Below are positions 42,894-51,617 of a stretch of DNA of 64,000 bases, one piece after another. Source of the DNA: Elstera sp044372965 (lineage in GTDB: Bacteria > Pseudomonadota > Alphaproteobacteria > Elsterales > Elsteraceae); NCBI RefSeq assembly GCF_044372965.1, contig NZ_JBILQX010000002.1, positions 1 through 64,000 on the forward strand, written 5' to 3'. Every line of letters starts with the position of its first letter. The stretch's first letter is position 1. The translations under genes and the position numbers were made by a program. The notes beneath the pieces are model-generated. The model had not been told where the DNA came from and searched no databases. It worked only from the letters and a program-made list of their open reading frames with translations.

Positions 42894-44714
42894 CTAAACC
42901 GAATGCACGCCGAGATTGGCGATGAAATCGTCGAGCAACTCGCCGATGCGTTTGGCGTCTGCCTGATCCATGATCGTGCGGGCGCGGCGGCTGGCTTCGG
43001 TCAGGCTGAGGGCGCGGATGCGCTCTTTGACGCTCGGGAGCTTTGGCGCCGACATGGAAAGCTCGCGCACGCCAATGCCCAGCAGCAGCGGCACGAAGCG
43101 CGGATCGCCCGCGATTTCACCGCAGATGCTGACGGGAATGCGGTAGCGCAGCCCGGCTTCCACGGTGAATTGAATGAGGCGCAACACCGCCGGATGCAGG
43201 GGCTCGTAGAGCGCCGCAACCCGCTCGTCGCCCCGGTCGATGGCGAGCGTATACATGGTCAGATCGTTGGTGCCGATGGCGAAAAAATCTGACACCGCCG
43301 CGAGCCCATCGGCCGAGAGGGCCGCCCCCGGCACTTCGATCATCACGCCCAAGGGTGGTAGTTTTTCGGGCACGTTGACCTTGCGGCGCTTCAGGCGTTT
43401 ATGCACCCGCTCCAAAGCTTCGCGCGCCTGATGTACCTCGCCGATATGGGAGATCATCGGCAGCAAAATCCGCACCGGCCCATGCACCGCCGCGCGCAGA
43501 ATGGCGGCGAGCTGCGTGTCGAATAGGCGCGGATGGGCGAGCGACAGGCGCACGCCGCGCACGCCCAGGGCCGGGTTTGGGGCTTCTTCGATGGGCTCGC
43601 CGATTTGCGCGCGCAAGGCCGGAGCCAGCTTATCGCCGCCGATATCGATCGTGCGGATGGTGACGGGGCTCCCCTCCATCCCTTCCACTACCTCGCGCAG
43701 AAACTCATACTGCTCGTCTTCATCGGGCGCATGGTCGCGGTTCATATAGAGGAATTCGGTGCGCAGCAGCCCGACCCCCTCCGCCCCCACCCGATGCGCG
43801 CCCTCAAGGTCACGCGGCAGTTCGATATTGGCGTTAAGGCCGATGGTGAACCCATCGGTGGTAATCGCAGGCACGTCGCGCAGGCGGGAGAGGCGCTTGC
43901 GCTCCCGTTTCAAGGCCGCGCCTTCCGCCTCATAACGCTCCCGCGTTTCCGGCGTCGGGTGAACGATCAGCTTGCCCGCATGCCCATCGAGAATAATCGG
44001 ATCGCCGGTTTTCAGCCCCTCGACCAGATGGGCAATCCCCAGAATCGCGGGCACCCCCAGCGAGCGCGCCATAATCGCCGTATGGCTTTCCTTGCCCCCC
44101 GTTTCGGTGGCAAAGCCCAGCACCAGTTTCGGGTCGAGCAGGGCCGTATCCGCTGGGGTCAGGTCGGGTGCAATCAGAATGCAGCCTTCGGGCAGATGCT
44201 TGAGCGCCACATAAGGCGTTGCCATCAGGCAGCGAATGAGCCGTTCGCCCACCTCGCGCACGTCTTCGCCGCGCGCAGCAAGGTAGGCATCGCCCATACG
44301 CGAGAAGCCATCGCTGATTTCGGCAATCGTCGCGCGCACCGCCGCTTCGGCATTCAGGCGCAGCTCGGCGATCAGCTTGTCTGCCGTGCGGATCAGGCGC
44401 GAGCCCGCCAACATTTGCAGGCGCGCATCCAACAAATAGCCCAATTCTTCCGCCGCCGCCGGGGGCAGCGACTGAGATTTGACCTTGAGCTTCTTCAACT
44501 GCTTGGTCGCAAGCGCCACCGCATCCTTGAGGCGTTGCGATTCGGCTTCAAGCCCGTCCGCCTCAATCAGATATTCCGGGGTGGACGGGGCCGTATCGTC
44601 GGAGACCCAAGCGGTGCCAAGGGCGATTCCCGGCGCGACGCCGAGGCCCTGGAAAACCCGCTCGCGGCCCAGCGGCGGTAAGTCCTCGGCCCGGTCGCTT
44701 TTCATCTTACTCAC
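42894..44714 (-). CDS. ptsP: PTS Enzyme I (phosphoenolpyruvate-protein phosphotransferase)
   Basis: 606 residues; there is no N-terminal GAF domain, unlike EI-Ntr. N-terminal HPr-binding domain (about 20-150), phospho-His domain with His211 in GGKESHTAIMARSLGVPAIL, and a PEP-binding TIM barrel (about 270-590) with LLRTEFLYMNRDHAPDEDEQ, IRTIDIGGDK, FFAIGTNDLTMYTLAIDRGD and SICGEIAGDP (active-site Cys region). Passes phosphate from PEP to HPr. Overlaps the HPr stop (ATGA). No sugar permease nearby, so the system is probably regulatory. Confidence 0.95.
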   Translation of the reverse strand: MSKMKSDRAEDLPPLGRERVFQGLGVAPGIALGTAWVSDDTAPSTPEYLIEADGLEAESQRLKDAVALATKQLKKLKVKSQSLPPAAAEELGYLLDARLQMLAGSRLIRTADKLIAELRLNAEAAVRATIAEISDGFSRMGDAYLAARGEDVREVGERLIRCLMATPYVALKHLPEGCILIAPDLTPADTALLDPKLVLGFATETGGKESHTAIMARSLGVPAILGIAHLVEGLKTGDPIILDGHAGKLIVHPTPETRERYEAEGAALKRERKRLSRLRDVPAITTDGFTIGLNANIELPRDLEGAHRVGAEGVGLLRTEFLYMNRDHAPDEDEQYEFLREVVEGMEGSPVTIRTIDIGGDKLAPALRAQIGEPIEEAPNPALGVRGVRLSLAHPRLFDTQLAAILRAAVHGPVRILLPMISHIGEVHQAREALERVHKRLKRRKVNVPEKLPPLGVMIEVPGAALSADGLAAVSDFFAIGTNDLTMYTLAIDRGDERVAALYEPLHPAVLRLIQFTVEAGLRYRIPVSICGEIAGDPRFVPLLLGIGVRELSMSAPKLPSVKERIRALSLTEASRRARTIMDQADAKRIGELLDDFIANLGVHSV

Positions 44715-45013
44715 TCTTCATGAAATTTCTCGGCCACCAGGGTCGCGAGCGCGTCCAGAACCGCATCGGCCTCGACCCCCGAGGCGGTGAGCGTCAGGCG
44801 CGTTCCGGGGGAGGCAGCCAGCATCATCAGCCCCATGATCGACCGTCCCGAAACCTGCTCTACCTCCTCGCCCGGCTCGGTTTCGGCGTGGCAGACCAGC
44901 ACCTCGGCGTCGAACATTTCGGCGGTTTTGACGAATTTCGCCGCAGCGCGCGCGTGCAAGCCCCGCTTATTGGTGATGAGGACGTGAACGGAATGGTCGT
45001 GCTCCAAACTCAT
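44711..45013 (-). CDS. ptsH: phosphocarrier protein HPr
   Basis: 100 residues. Phosphorylated His is His20 (KRGLHARAAAKFVKTA). The regulatory serine (Ser46 of classical HPr) is Ser58 in VSGRSIMGLMMLAASPG, suited to the HprK encoded nearby. Three bases after the EIIA gene and overlapping Enzyme I, so translation is coupled. Confidence 0.97.
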   Translation of the reverse strand: MSLEHDHSVHVLITNKRGLHARAAAKFVKTAEMFDAEVLVCHAETEPGEEVEQVSGRSIMGLMMLAASPGTRLTLTASGVEADAVLDALATLVAEKFHEE

Positions 45014-45016
45014 ATC

Positions 45017-45421
45017 CTAAGCCTCACCCGCCAGCAGCCGCGAGGCGACCGCGATATACTTCCGGCCCGCTTCTTGGGCTTTGGCCACCGCTTCGGGAAG
45101 CTTGATGGTTTCGCGCAAGGAGGCGAGCTTGATCAGCATCGGCAGGTTCACCCCGGCGATCACCTCCACCGGTGCCATATCCATGATCGAGATCGCAAGG
45201 TTAGACGGCGTGCCGCCGAACATATCGGTAAGCACAACCACCCCATCGCCCTCATCAACCTGGGCCACGAAATCGAGAATATCTTGACGCCGCCGCTCCA
45301 TATCATCTTCGGGGCCGATACAGACCGCAACGCAATTACGTTGCGGACCTGTGACATGTTCGAGCGCCGCAATAAATTCTGCTGCAAGGCGTCCGTGGGT
45401 TACGAGGACCAGACCGATCAT
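45017..45421 (-). CDS. PTS EIIA component of the mannose family (EIIA-Man-like)
   Basis: 134 residues, a single EIIA-Man domain. Phospho-His is His9 in GLVLVTHGRLAAEFI; VVLTDMFGGTPSNLAI is the conserved helical segment. No EIIB, EIIC or EIID genes follow, as is typical for alphaproteobacteria, where this protein ends a regulatory phosphorelay. Order is rapZ, EIIA, HPr, Enzyme I. Confidence 0.95.
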   Translation of the reverse strand: MIGLVLVTHGRLAAEFIAALEHVTGPQRNCVAVCIGPEDDMERRRQDILDFVAQVDEGDGVVVLTDMFGGTPSNLAISIMDMAPVEVIAGVNLPMLIKLASLRETIKLPEAVAKAQEAGRKYIAVASRLLAGEA

Positions 45422-45566
45422 GCTTGCCTTTCCCCGGCGTTAGAGCGAAGCCCGTGCTTAAAAGAAGGAAGGCCCGGATTCCGTGACCTAAACCCCTTCG
45501 TGCCCCCATGGCGGCAGCGGGCCTGTACAAAAGTTTGTCGGCACGGGCCTGTCAAGACAATCAGCG

Positions 45567-46484
45567 TCACGACAGCCCACCCGCCTTATCCTGGGCGGCG
45601 CGGGCGCGCGCCGGGCGGTTATCTTTCAGTTCGCGGTGATGGATGCCCGCACCCCACCCCTGGCTATTGAGCCAAGCCGCCGTTTGTTCGGCCAAAAACA
45701 CCGACCGATGCTTGCCGCCGGTGCAACCGAAGGCAATCGTAAGATAGCTCTTACCTTCCTCCTGATAGCGTGGCAGCAGCGGCGTTAAAAGCTGCTTAAA
45801 ATTGGCGAAAAATGGCCCAAAATCGGGATCTTCCTGAATATGGGCGGCAACGCCAGCATTGCGCCCATCGAAGGCGCGCAAAGCCAAATCATAATAAGGG
45901 TTACGCAGAAAACGCACGTCGAACACCAGATCAGCCTCGCGCGGCAAGCCCTGGCGGAAAGAAAAGGAGAGCACGGTGACGGTCAGCAAACTGCGCCCGT
46001 CCTTGACCTCTACCAATTCCTGCATCAAGCGCCGAAATTCGCCGGGGGCCAGAACCGTGGTGTCGATCACGTCTTGGGCGCGCTGGCGCAAGGGGCCGAT
46101 CAGGGCACGCTCCAGCGCAATGCCATCGGCGGCGGGCCGGTCGGCGGCGAGCGGGTGGCGGCGGCGGGTTTCGGTGAAGCGCCGCACCAGCGCATCATCG
46201 TCGCAATCGAGGAAGACAAGCTGCGGGCGCGTGCCGGTATCGGTTTCGATCTGATCGAGCGCGAGCAACAGTTCATCGACCGAAAAGCCGCGCGTGCGAA
46301 TATCGATGCCAATGGCGAGCGGTTCGGCAATCCGATCATGGAGTTGCGCCACCATCGGCAGCAGCGGCAGCGGCAGATTATCGACCGCTTCATAGCCGAT
46401 ATCTTCCAGCGCGCGCAGGGCGGTAGATTTACCTGCCCCCGACATGCCCGAAACCACGAGGATCGGTGATTCTCTTCGGCTCAC
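45567..46484 (-). CDS. rapZ: RapZ/YvcJ-family nucleotide-binding protein
   Basis: 305 residues from a GTG at 46484 with GGGGA four bases upstream. N-terminal P-loop VVSGMSGAGKSTALRALED (10-28). The C-terminal RNA-binding/sensing domain includes YLTIAFGCTGGKHRSVFLAE. In E. coli RapZ guides GlmZ sRNA for RNase E cleavage and controls glucosamine-6-phosphate synthesis; in alphaproteobacteria the role is less known. Located between hprK and EIIA as in many relatives, and often linked with PTS regulation. Confidence 0.95.
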   Translation of the reverse strand: MSRRESPILVVSGMSGAGKSTALRALEDIGYEAVDNLPLPLLPMVAQLHDRIAEPLAIGIDIRTRGFSVDELLLALDQIETDTGTRPQLVFLDCDDDALVRRFTETRRRHPLAADRPAADGIALERALIGPLRQRAQDVIDTTVLAPGEFRRLMQELVEVKDGRSLLTVTVLSFSFRQGLPREADLVFDVRFLRNPYYDLALRAFDGRNAGVAAHIQEDPDFGPFFANFKQLLTPLLPRYQEEGKSYLTIAFGCTGGKHRSVFLAEQTAAWLNSQGWGAGIHHRELKDNRPARARAAQDKAGGLS

Positions 46485-46578
46485 AGTATCCCCATCGGTC
46501 GCATTTGATCTCGGCCTGCCCAGAATAATCTCGCAGCTACCGACGATAGCCGATTCCGAGCGCGGGCAAAAGCGCTCG

Positions 46579-47163
46579 TCATACGGGGGGCGCCGGAACC
46601 GGATCGGGCGGGGCCAGAAGCTTGGGGCTACGCTCGGTCAAAATCCGCACGGCAAGGCGCACTTTGGCCGGGGCCGAGGGCTCCAAGGCATTCAGGCACC
46701 AGCGCGGCAGTGTGACCCCGAGAAAAACCTCCGTATCAGGATCGGGTAGGCGCTCCGGCTTATCATCGGGCGGCAACACATCGACCACCATATGGACAGG
46801 GCAGAGGCTTTGATGGGGCAGGCGCACGAGCCCCAGGCCCCGCACTTCCAAAAGCCCCGCCAACCCCGGCGGGGGCGAGGCCACGAGAATCGGCCCGCCC
46901 GCCGTGAGGGCCGTGCTCAGCAGCGTCCGGTCATCGGCCACCAAAGTCGCGCCGCCATCGATCAGGCGCAGCGCCAGATCGGATTTTCCCAAACCCGAGG
47001 GGCCGCGCAACAGCAGACCAACCCCATGAAGGGAAATGCAGGTCGCATGAATGCTGGGGCCTTCGGGGGTCAGATCGATAGGCTGCACCTCGGTCCCCCG
47101 GCGCGCGGGCGGGGCGGCCTCCGCGTGCGGGTCGAGCGGCAGCGACGTATGGGGTTCGGTCAT
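46579..47163 (-). CDS. hprK: HPr kinase/phosphorylase, short alphaproteobacterial form
   Basis: 194 residues, only the kinase half of the ~310-residue Firmicute enzyme; the N-terminal domain is absent, which is normal in this class. Walker A GPSGLGKSDLALRLI (54-68). It has the family's CISLHGVGLLLRG lead-in, LEVRGLGLVRLP and a Pro-rich tail. Phosphorylates HPr on serine. First gene of the hprK-rapZ-EIIA-HPr-EI run. The upstream 300-bp gap separates it from a divergent MNT-HEPN pair. Confidence 0.93.
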   Translation of the reverse strand: MTEPHTSLPLDPHAEAAPPARRGTEVQPIDLTPEGPSIHATCISLHGVGLLLRGPSGLGKSDLALRLIDGGATLVADDRTLLSTALTAGGPILVASPPPGLAGLLEVRGLGLVRLPHQSLCPVHMVVDVLPPDDKPERLPDPDTEVFLGVTLPRWCLNALEPSAPAKVRLAVRILTERSPKLLAPPDPVPAPPV

Positions 47164-47467
47164 AGCGGCCTCCTAAAAATTCTCGCGTCCAATTCACTGC
47201 GCATATGGGAGCAAAAATATGGCATCCCCCTTGTAATCCCGATAAAAATCGTCGGGCGCATTTAACGCACTGGGCAGCGAGCGATCGAACAGACGATGTA
47301 TCCTAGGCCCCTCCAACTGGAAACGAGGAAATGGCCACACAATGGATCGCCGCGCTAAGGTTGCGCGTCTTTTAACCTGAGCTTATATAAATTACCTATG
47401 TGGTAATTGCTCGGCAGTCGCCTTCTACACAAGGATTGGCCCAAAACGCTGCGGCGGGAGACTGGTG
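47164..47467. other. divergent intergenic region between hprK and the MNT-HEPN pair
   Basis: About 300 bp with no gene. It contains a small dyad CCCGA/TCGGG (47238-47242/47252-47256) on the hprK side and, near the toxin-antitoxin side, an AT-rich promoter-like sequence with an inverted repeat (listed separately). Confidence 0.6.
47384..47408 (+). promoter_or_regulatory. promoter/operator of the MNT-HEPN module
   Basis: TATATAAA-like -10 region (from 47384) merges into an inverted repeat AATTACC-TATGT-GGTAATT (47390-47408), about 60 bp upstream of the MNT start. Toxin-antitoxin operons commonly self-regulate at such sites; binding is inferred. Confidence 0.45.
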
Positions 47468-47773
47468 ATGATACAATCCCTTTTTACCGATCCTAACGCA
47501 CTGGAAACTATCTGCCGTCGGCATTACATCCGGCGGCTAGCCCTGTTCGGCTCTCAGTTAAAAGGCACCAACCGCCCCGATAGCGATGTGGATCTTCTGG
47601 TAGAGTTTGAGCCAGAAGCCAAACCCAGTCTTCTCACCCTGGCGCAAGTGGAAATAGAACTGTCGCCGCTCGTGGGAGGACGCAAGGTTGATCTGCGGAC
47701 AGCGCAGGATTTGAGCCGCTATTTCCGCGACGATGTCGTGCGGTCAGCTGAGGTACAGTATGACGGCGGATGA
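47468..47773 (+). CDS. MNT-type minimal nucleotidyltransferase antitoxin (MntA-like)
   Basis: 101 residues from ATG 47468, with GGGAG about seven bases upstream; an in-frame GTG lies one codon earlier. The nucleotidyltransferase signature GS-x10-D-x-D is present as LFGSQLKGTNRPDSDVDLLVEF (split at residue 35), followed by VGGRKVDLRT with the third acidic residue. Such proteins AMPylate and silence the HEPN toxin encoded next to them. Overlaps the HEPN gene by 14 bases, implying coupled expression. Confidence 0.92.
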   Translation: MIQSLFTDPNALETICRRHYIRRLALFGSQLKGTNRPDSDVDLLVEFEPEAKPSLLTLAQVEIELSPLVGGRKVDLRTAQDLSRYFRDDVVRSAEVQYDGG

Positions 47774-48098
47774 TGTTATTCGTATCCGTCATATGGTCGA
47801 TGCCCTCCATTCAGCCATCAGTTTCACCCGAGGCCGGCAGCGGGAACACCTCGACACGGATACAATGCTCGCCTTTGCGCTGGTACGGGCCATTGAAATC
47901 GTCGGCGAAGCCGCTACCAAGGTGAGCATCGACACCCGTGAGCAACACCCAGAGGTTCCCTGTGCAGCCATCGTCGGCATGCGTCATCGTCTAATCCATG
48001 CCTATTTCGATATCAATCACGATATCCTCTGGACGACCGCGACCGACGCCGCCCCCGGACTGCTGCCGAGGCTGCTCGCTATTGTGTCGGCGGGCTAA
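47760..48098 (+). CDS. HEPN-domain toxin (DUF86/HepT-like RNase)
   Basis: 112 residues from ATG 47760 (MTADDVIRIRHM). All-helical DUF86/HepT family. The catalytic R-x4-H motif is intact (MRHRLIHAYFDINHDILW, residues about 78-95), followed by the Tyr that MntA-type enzymes AMPylate. HepT is a ribonuclease that arrests growth when free. The pair sits between hprK and chvG, two genes usually neighbours, on the opposite strand to both. Confidence 0.92.
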   Translation: MTADDVIRIRHMVDALHSAISFTRGRQREHLDTDTMLAFALVRAIEIVGEAATKVSIDTREQHPEVPCAAIVGMRHRLIHAYFDINHDILWTTATDAAPGLLPRLLAIVSAG

Positions 48099-48155
48099 GC
48101 CCTCCAGGGCTCATCCGCTGCACCTGTGTCGAGTCTTTGATCGCCACCCTATACG

Positions 48156-49868
48156 CTAAACCCGCAACCCCTTTGCCACCGGCAGCGTCACGACAAAAGC
48201 CGCGCCGGTCACATGCCCATCGAAGTGATGCCGGTTCTTCGCCATCAGCGTGCCGCCATGGGCTTCGATGATCTGTCGGGAAATGGAAAGGCCCAGGCCC
48301 GAATGAGTGCCGAAATTTTCTGCTTTCGGGCGTTCGGAATAGAAGCGCTGGAAAATCGCCTCCTCCTTGCCCGGCGGAATGCCTGGCCCATCGTCTTCCA
48401 CAGCAGCAATCACGCGTGCCCCCTCGCGCCGCACTGTGAGGCGGATCGAACCCTCCGGCGGGCTAAAGCTGCGGGCATTATTGATGAGATTGCGGAACAC
48501 CTGCACCAGCCGATCTTCCACCCCCAAAACCGTCAGCAAGCCCCCCGGCGCGACCGTGAGGGTGATCGGCACCGCGCCTTCGGGATCGGTTACTTCATAC
48601 ACACCGACGAGTGCTCCCATAAGCCGCCCGAAATCCAAGGGTTGCGGTTCGGCGCGCGCCATTTCGGCATCGACGCGGGAGGCGGCGGCAATATCGGTAA
48701 TCAGCCGGTCGATGCGCAGCACATCCGAGCGGACGATACTCATCAGCTTCGCGCGCTTCTCCGGGTCCTCGATGCGCGCGACCATATCGACCGCCGACCG
48801 GAGAGAGGAGAGCGGGTTTTTGATCTCGTGGCTCACGTCCGCCGCGAAACGTTCGATTGCCTGAAGCCGCTGGTGCAGCGTTTCGGTCATGGCTTTCAGC
48901 GCTGTCGAAAGATCGCCGATTTCATCGCGGCGCTTGCTGAAATCGGGAATAGCGGCATTGGCCCGCCCTTGGCGCACCCGTTCCGCCGCGAGCGCCAACC
49001 GGCGGATCGGGCGGGCAATCGTGCCCGCTAGATAGAGCGACATCAGAATCGTCACCACCAGCACAAGCCCGCCCAAAATCATAATATCGGTGCGCACCCG
49101 GCGCAGGGATTCATCGATTTCGTTGGAGGAGCGCGAGAGCATCAGCACGCCAACCACTTCCCGATACCGCTGAATCGGCATGGCAATCGTGAAGATAAAA
49201 TGGCCATTGTCGCTCACATAGGCCGCCGCCGCCGGCTCGCCCAGCATCGCGCTGGCCCCTTCGGGATAGTCGGAGGCGCGGCGGAGCGGGCGCGTATCAT
49301 ACTGCGGAAAATTATCGCGCCGGGGCAGGGCGTTGAACACCCAATCATAGGCGCGCGACAGCCACGGCCCTACCCCATCGGGCTCGCCCGGCAGCGGCGC
49401 AACGCTAACCATGCCGTTCGGGTGCAGCACCAACTGACTATCGATCAGCGGCGTTCCGTCGCGCTCGAACACCTGCGCGCGGGCGCGGGTTTGCAGCGCG
49501 AAACGCCGCACCATGGGCCGGGCGACCGATTCGACAATGCGCAACTGCTCCAAGTTGGTGAGCGCCGTCGCCCCTTCCCCCAGGGCACCGGACATGAGCC
49601 CCGCCTGCATCGTGAGGGCTTCGATTTCGGCGCGCACCAGGGCTTCCTGGTAGCGGTCGAGATACAGAAGCCCCACGCCGAGCATCAGCGGGGCGAGCAG
49701 ATTGACGGCAAGAATGCGTACCGAGAGGGTCGAAATCCGCCGCTTCTTTTTCGCAGCCTCCCGAACCCCGGCGGCGGCTTTCTGCTCGCCCACCAGGGCG
49801 ATATGATCCGGCGAACCGCCCCCCTTGGGAGGCGATGCGCTAGGAGGAGAATCGGTAGCCGACGCCAT
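48156..49868 (-). CDS. chvG: ChvG-type sensor histidine kinase
   Basis: 570 residues from ATG 49868 (MASATDSPPS), overlapping chvI by 29 bases; a frame to 49985 is not needed. Basic N-terminus, TM1 about 50-68 (LAVNLLAPLMLGVGLLYLDR), a ~190-residue periplasmic sensor of the Stimulus-sensing-1/ChvG type, TM2 about 255-280, HAMP, then H-box FAADVSHEIKNPLSSLRSA (His about 344) and ATPase motifs RNLINNARSFS, DDGPGIPP, GLGLSISRQI. ChvG homologues sense acid or envelope stress. Neighbour of hprK in many alphaproteobacteria. Confidence 0.93.
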   Translation of the reverse strand: MASATDSPPSASPPKGGGSPDHIALVGEQKAAAGVREAAKKKRRISTLSVRILAVNLLAPLMLGVGLLYLDRYQEALVRAEIEALTMQAGLMSGALGEGATALTNLEQLRIVESVARPMVRRFALQTRARAQVFERDGTPLIDSQLVLHPNGMVSVAPLPGEPDGVGPWLSRAYDWVFNALPRRDNFPQYDTRPLRRASDYPEGASAMLGEPAAAAYVSDNGHFIFTIAMPIQRYREVVGVLMLSRSSNEIDESLRRVRTDIMILGGLVLVVTILMSLYLAGTIARPIRRLALAAERVRQGRANAAIPDFSKRRDEIGDLSTALKAMTETLHQRLQAIERFAADVSHEIKNPLSSLRSAVDMVARIEDPEKRAKLMSIVRSDVLRIDRLITDIAAASRVDAEMARAEPQPLDFGRLMGALVGVYEVTDPEGAVPITLTVAPGGLLTVLGVEDRLVQVFRNLINNARSFSPPEGSIRLTVRREGARVIAAVEDDGPGIPPGKEEAIFQRFYSERPKAENFGTHSGLGLSISRQIIEAHGGTLMAKNRHHFDGHVTGAAFVVTLPVAKGLRV

Positions 49869-50523
49869 AGAGGGTTTCGATCTCGGAAAAATCTTCGTCG
49901 GTAACTTTGAATTTTTTGCGCAGCCGCTTGATGTGGCTGTCGATGGTGCGGTCATCGACAAAGGCGCTTTCGCCATAGGCCGCATCGAGCAATTGATCGC
50001 GGCTTTTCACATGGCCGGGCCGCTGGGCGAGGGCTTTCAGAATCAGGAATTCCGTCACCGTCAGGTCAATCGGCAGGCCCTTCCAGGTGCAAAGATGGCG
50101 CTTTTCATCCAGCGCGAGATTACCGCGCACCATCATCGCGGGTTCGTTCGCGGCCACCGCCTCGCGCCGCCGCAGCACGGCACGAATGCGCGCGAGCAGC
50201 AGGGTTTGGCTGAACGGCTTGCGGATATAATCATCCGCCCCCAACGACAGGCCGGTTAGCTCGTCCTCATCATCATCCTTAGAGGTGAGGAAGATCACCG
50301 GGAGCGAACTGGTTTTACGCAGCCGCTCCAGCACTTCCAGCCCATTCAGGCGCGGCATTTTAATATCGAGCACCGCCAGATCGGGCGGCTTGCCGAGAAT
50401 GCCCTGCAGACCCGCTTCGCCATCGGGATAGGTGCGCACCTCGAACCCTTCCGCTTCCAGCAGCATGGAAACGGAGGTGAGGATATTTTGATCGTCGTCG
50501 ATTAACGCAATGGTCTGCGGCAT
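49840..50523 (-). CDS. chvI: ChvI-type OmpR-family response regulator
   Basis: 227 residues from ATG 50523 (MPQTIALIDDDQNIL), with AAGGG upstream. Receiver domain 1-120 with acidic pair DDD (9-11), phospho-acceptor Asp53 (LAVLDIKMPRLNG) and LTSKDDDEDE; C-terminal winged helix about 130-227 (LTVTEFLILKALAQRPGHVK, TIDSHIKRLRKKFK, LYGVGYRFSS). Controls envelope and exopolysaccharide genes in relatives. Upstream of and overlapping chvG. Confidence 0.95.
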   Translation of the reverse strand: MPQTIALIDDDQNILTSVSMLLEAEGFEVRTYPDGEAGLQGILGKPPDLAVLDIKMPRLNGLEVLERLRKTSSLPVIFLTSKDDDEDELTGLSLGADDYIRKPFSQTLLLARIRAVLRRREAVAANEPAMMVRGNLALDEKRHLCTWKGLPIDLTVTEFLILKALAQRPGHVKSRDQLLDAAYGESAFVDDRTIDSHIKRLRKKFKVTDEDFSEIETLYGVGYRFSS

Positions 50524-50602
50524 TCTCTGCCCTTCTGCTAATGGCCGGGTCACTCTACCTTCGGTTTGGCACGAGTTTACGGCAAAAAAAGGAAGCATCG
50601 CC

Positions 50603-51043
50603 ATGGATTTGACCAAAGAAGCCCGCACGATCATGCAGACCGCCCGGCGCGGCGCGCTGGCGACGCTGATGGGCGCGGCGCGCGATCCTTACGCTTCCCT
50701 GGTCTCGACACTGGTCGGCGATGATCTGATGCCGCTACTGTTGCTCTCCACCCTCTCCCAGCACGCCCAGAATCTGGCTGCCGATCCGCGCGCCTCGCTG
50801 CTGCTGGAATCGGACGCGGTCGCCACCGCCCCGGACGCGCTGGCGGCGGGCCGGGTAACGCTGCAAGGAATTGTGGAGCCCGCCGATAAAGAGGCGCTGC
50901 GGGGGGCCTATCTTGCCGCTCATCCCGAGGCGGAGATGTACTATCAATTCACCGATTTCCACCTGTATCGGCTGAATGCCCCGCGCCTGCATTTCGTCGC
51001 GGGGTTCGGGCGGGTGGTGTGGTTGGAGACGGGGATGTTGTAA
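50603..51043 (+). CDS. pyridoxamine 5'-phosphate oxidase-like flavin-binding protein (HugZ-like)
   Basis: 146 residues from ATG 50603 (MDLTKEARTIMQ) with AAAGGAAG upstream; the in-frame extension to 50510 overlaps chvI. Split-barrel FMN-binding fold: RRGALATLMGAARDPYASLV, LLLLSTLSQHAQNLAADPRAS, RVTLQGIVEPAD, and C-terminal RLNAPRLHFVAGFGRVVWLE typical of the HugZ/heme-utilisation subgroup, though without the extra C-terminal DUF2470 domain. Exact reaction unknown. Divergent from chvI. Confidence 0.85.
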   Translation: MDLTKEARTIMQTARRGALATLMGAARDPYASLVSTLVGDDLMPLLLLSTLSQHAQNLAADPRASLLLESDAVATAPDALAAGRVTLQGIVEPADKEALRGAYLAAHPEAEMYYQFTDFHLYRLNAPRLHFVAGFGRVVWLETGML

Positions 51044-51057
51044 GGTTACGCGGCTCC

Positions 51058-51531
51058 TTATTTTTCACTCTTTTTATCCAACAGCATCACAAGGGGCGAG
51101 TAATAAGAAATATAAGGCATAATAATAGTTAGAAATTGAGTTTTAGCCACGACTCGAGAACTCGCCCCCTCAAATGAGAAATTTCCCAAAAATATACAGA
51201 CACAAGACAATATAAAAAATATATTAATATAAATAATATACTTAAATAAATTTCTTGATCGTGATATAAATAAGCAAAAAATCAATCCCGCAACATATAA
51301 AGCTGCAACAAAATCACTGCCACACCTAAAATACCCGCCGCACGACGCGCCTATATTATAACGAGTGAATATCCATGTCAGTAGGATTGGCACCAAAGAG
51401 AGAGTTAATATTAACAATGAAAATAGCACTCTCTGCCCTTGAGTTCTCAAAATTTTATCCTCCGAAATTATCCTGTTGCCATCAAATTTATCGTGCACTT
51501 TCTCATATCTCGCTTTAGTTGCACATAGCAT
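51058..51531 (-). CDS. AT-rich orphan integral membrane protein, unknown function
   Basis: 157 residues, starting MLCATKARYEKVHDK. Four predicted membrane helices: about 35-54 (LFSLLILTLSLVPILLTWIF), 74-91, 98-117 (YIIYINIFFILSCVCIFLGN) and 130-150. No family recognised. Base composition is strikingly AT-rich and the codons use A/T third positions, unlike every neighbour, so recent acquisition is likely. It ends 14 bp after the stop of the flavoprotein gene on the opposite strand. No mobile-element genes are adjacent. Confidence 0.6.
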   Translation of the reverse strand: MLCATKARYEKVHDKFDGNRIISEDKILRTQGQRVLFSLLILTLSLVPILLTWIFTRYNIGASCGGYFRCGSDFVAALYVAGLIFCLFISRSRNLFKYIIYINIFFILSCVCIFLGNFSFEGASSRVVAKTQFLTIIMPYISYYSPLVMLLDKKSEK

Positions 51532-51544
51532 TTCCCGAAACGAA

Positions 51545-51608
51545 AACGCCGGAACCTCGCGGCCCCGGCGTTCTTTAACCTCATCAAGTGGGGGCCGAAG
51601 CCCCCACC
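51545..51608 (-). terminator. two tandem hairpins after phoX
   Basis: First after the stop: GTGGGGGC-CGAA-GCCCCCAC (51589-51608). Then AACGCCGG (51545-51552) / CCGGCGTT (51565-51572), leading on the minus strand into TTTTCGTTTC. The second is the better intrinsic terminator. Confidence 0.8.
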
Positions 51609-51617
51609 CGTTCGTTC

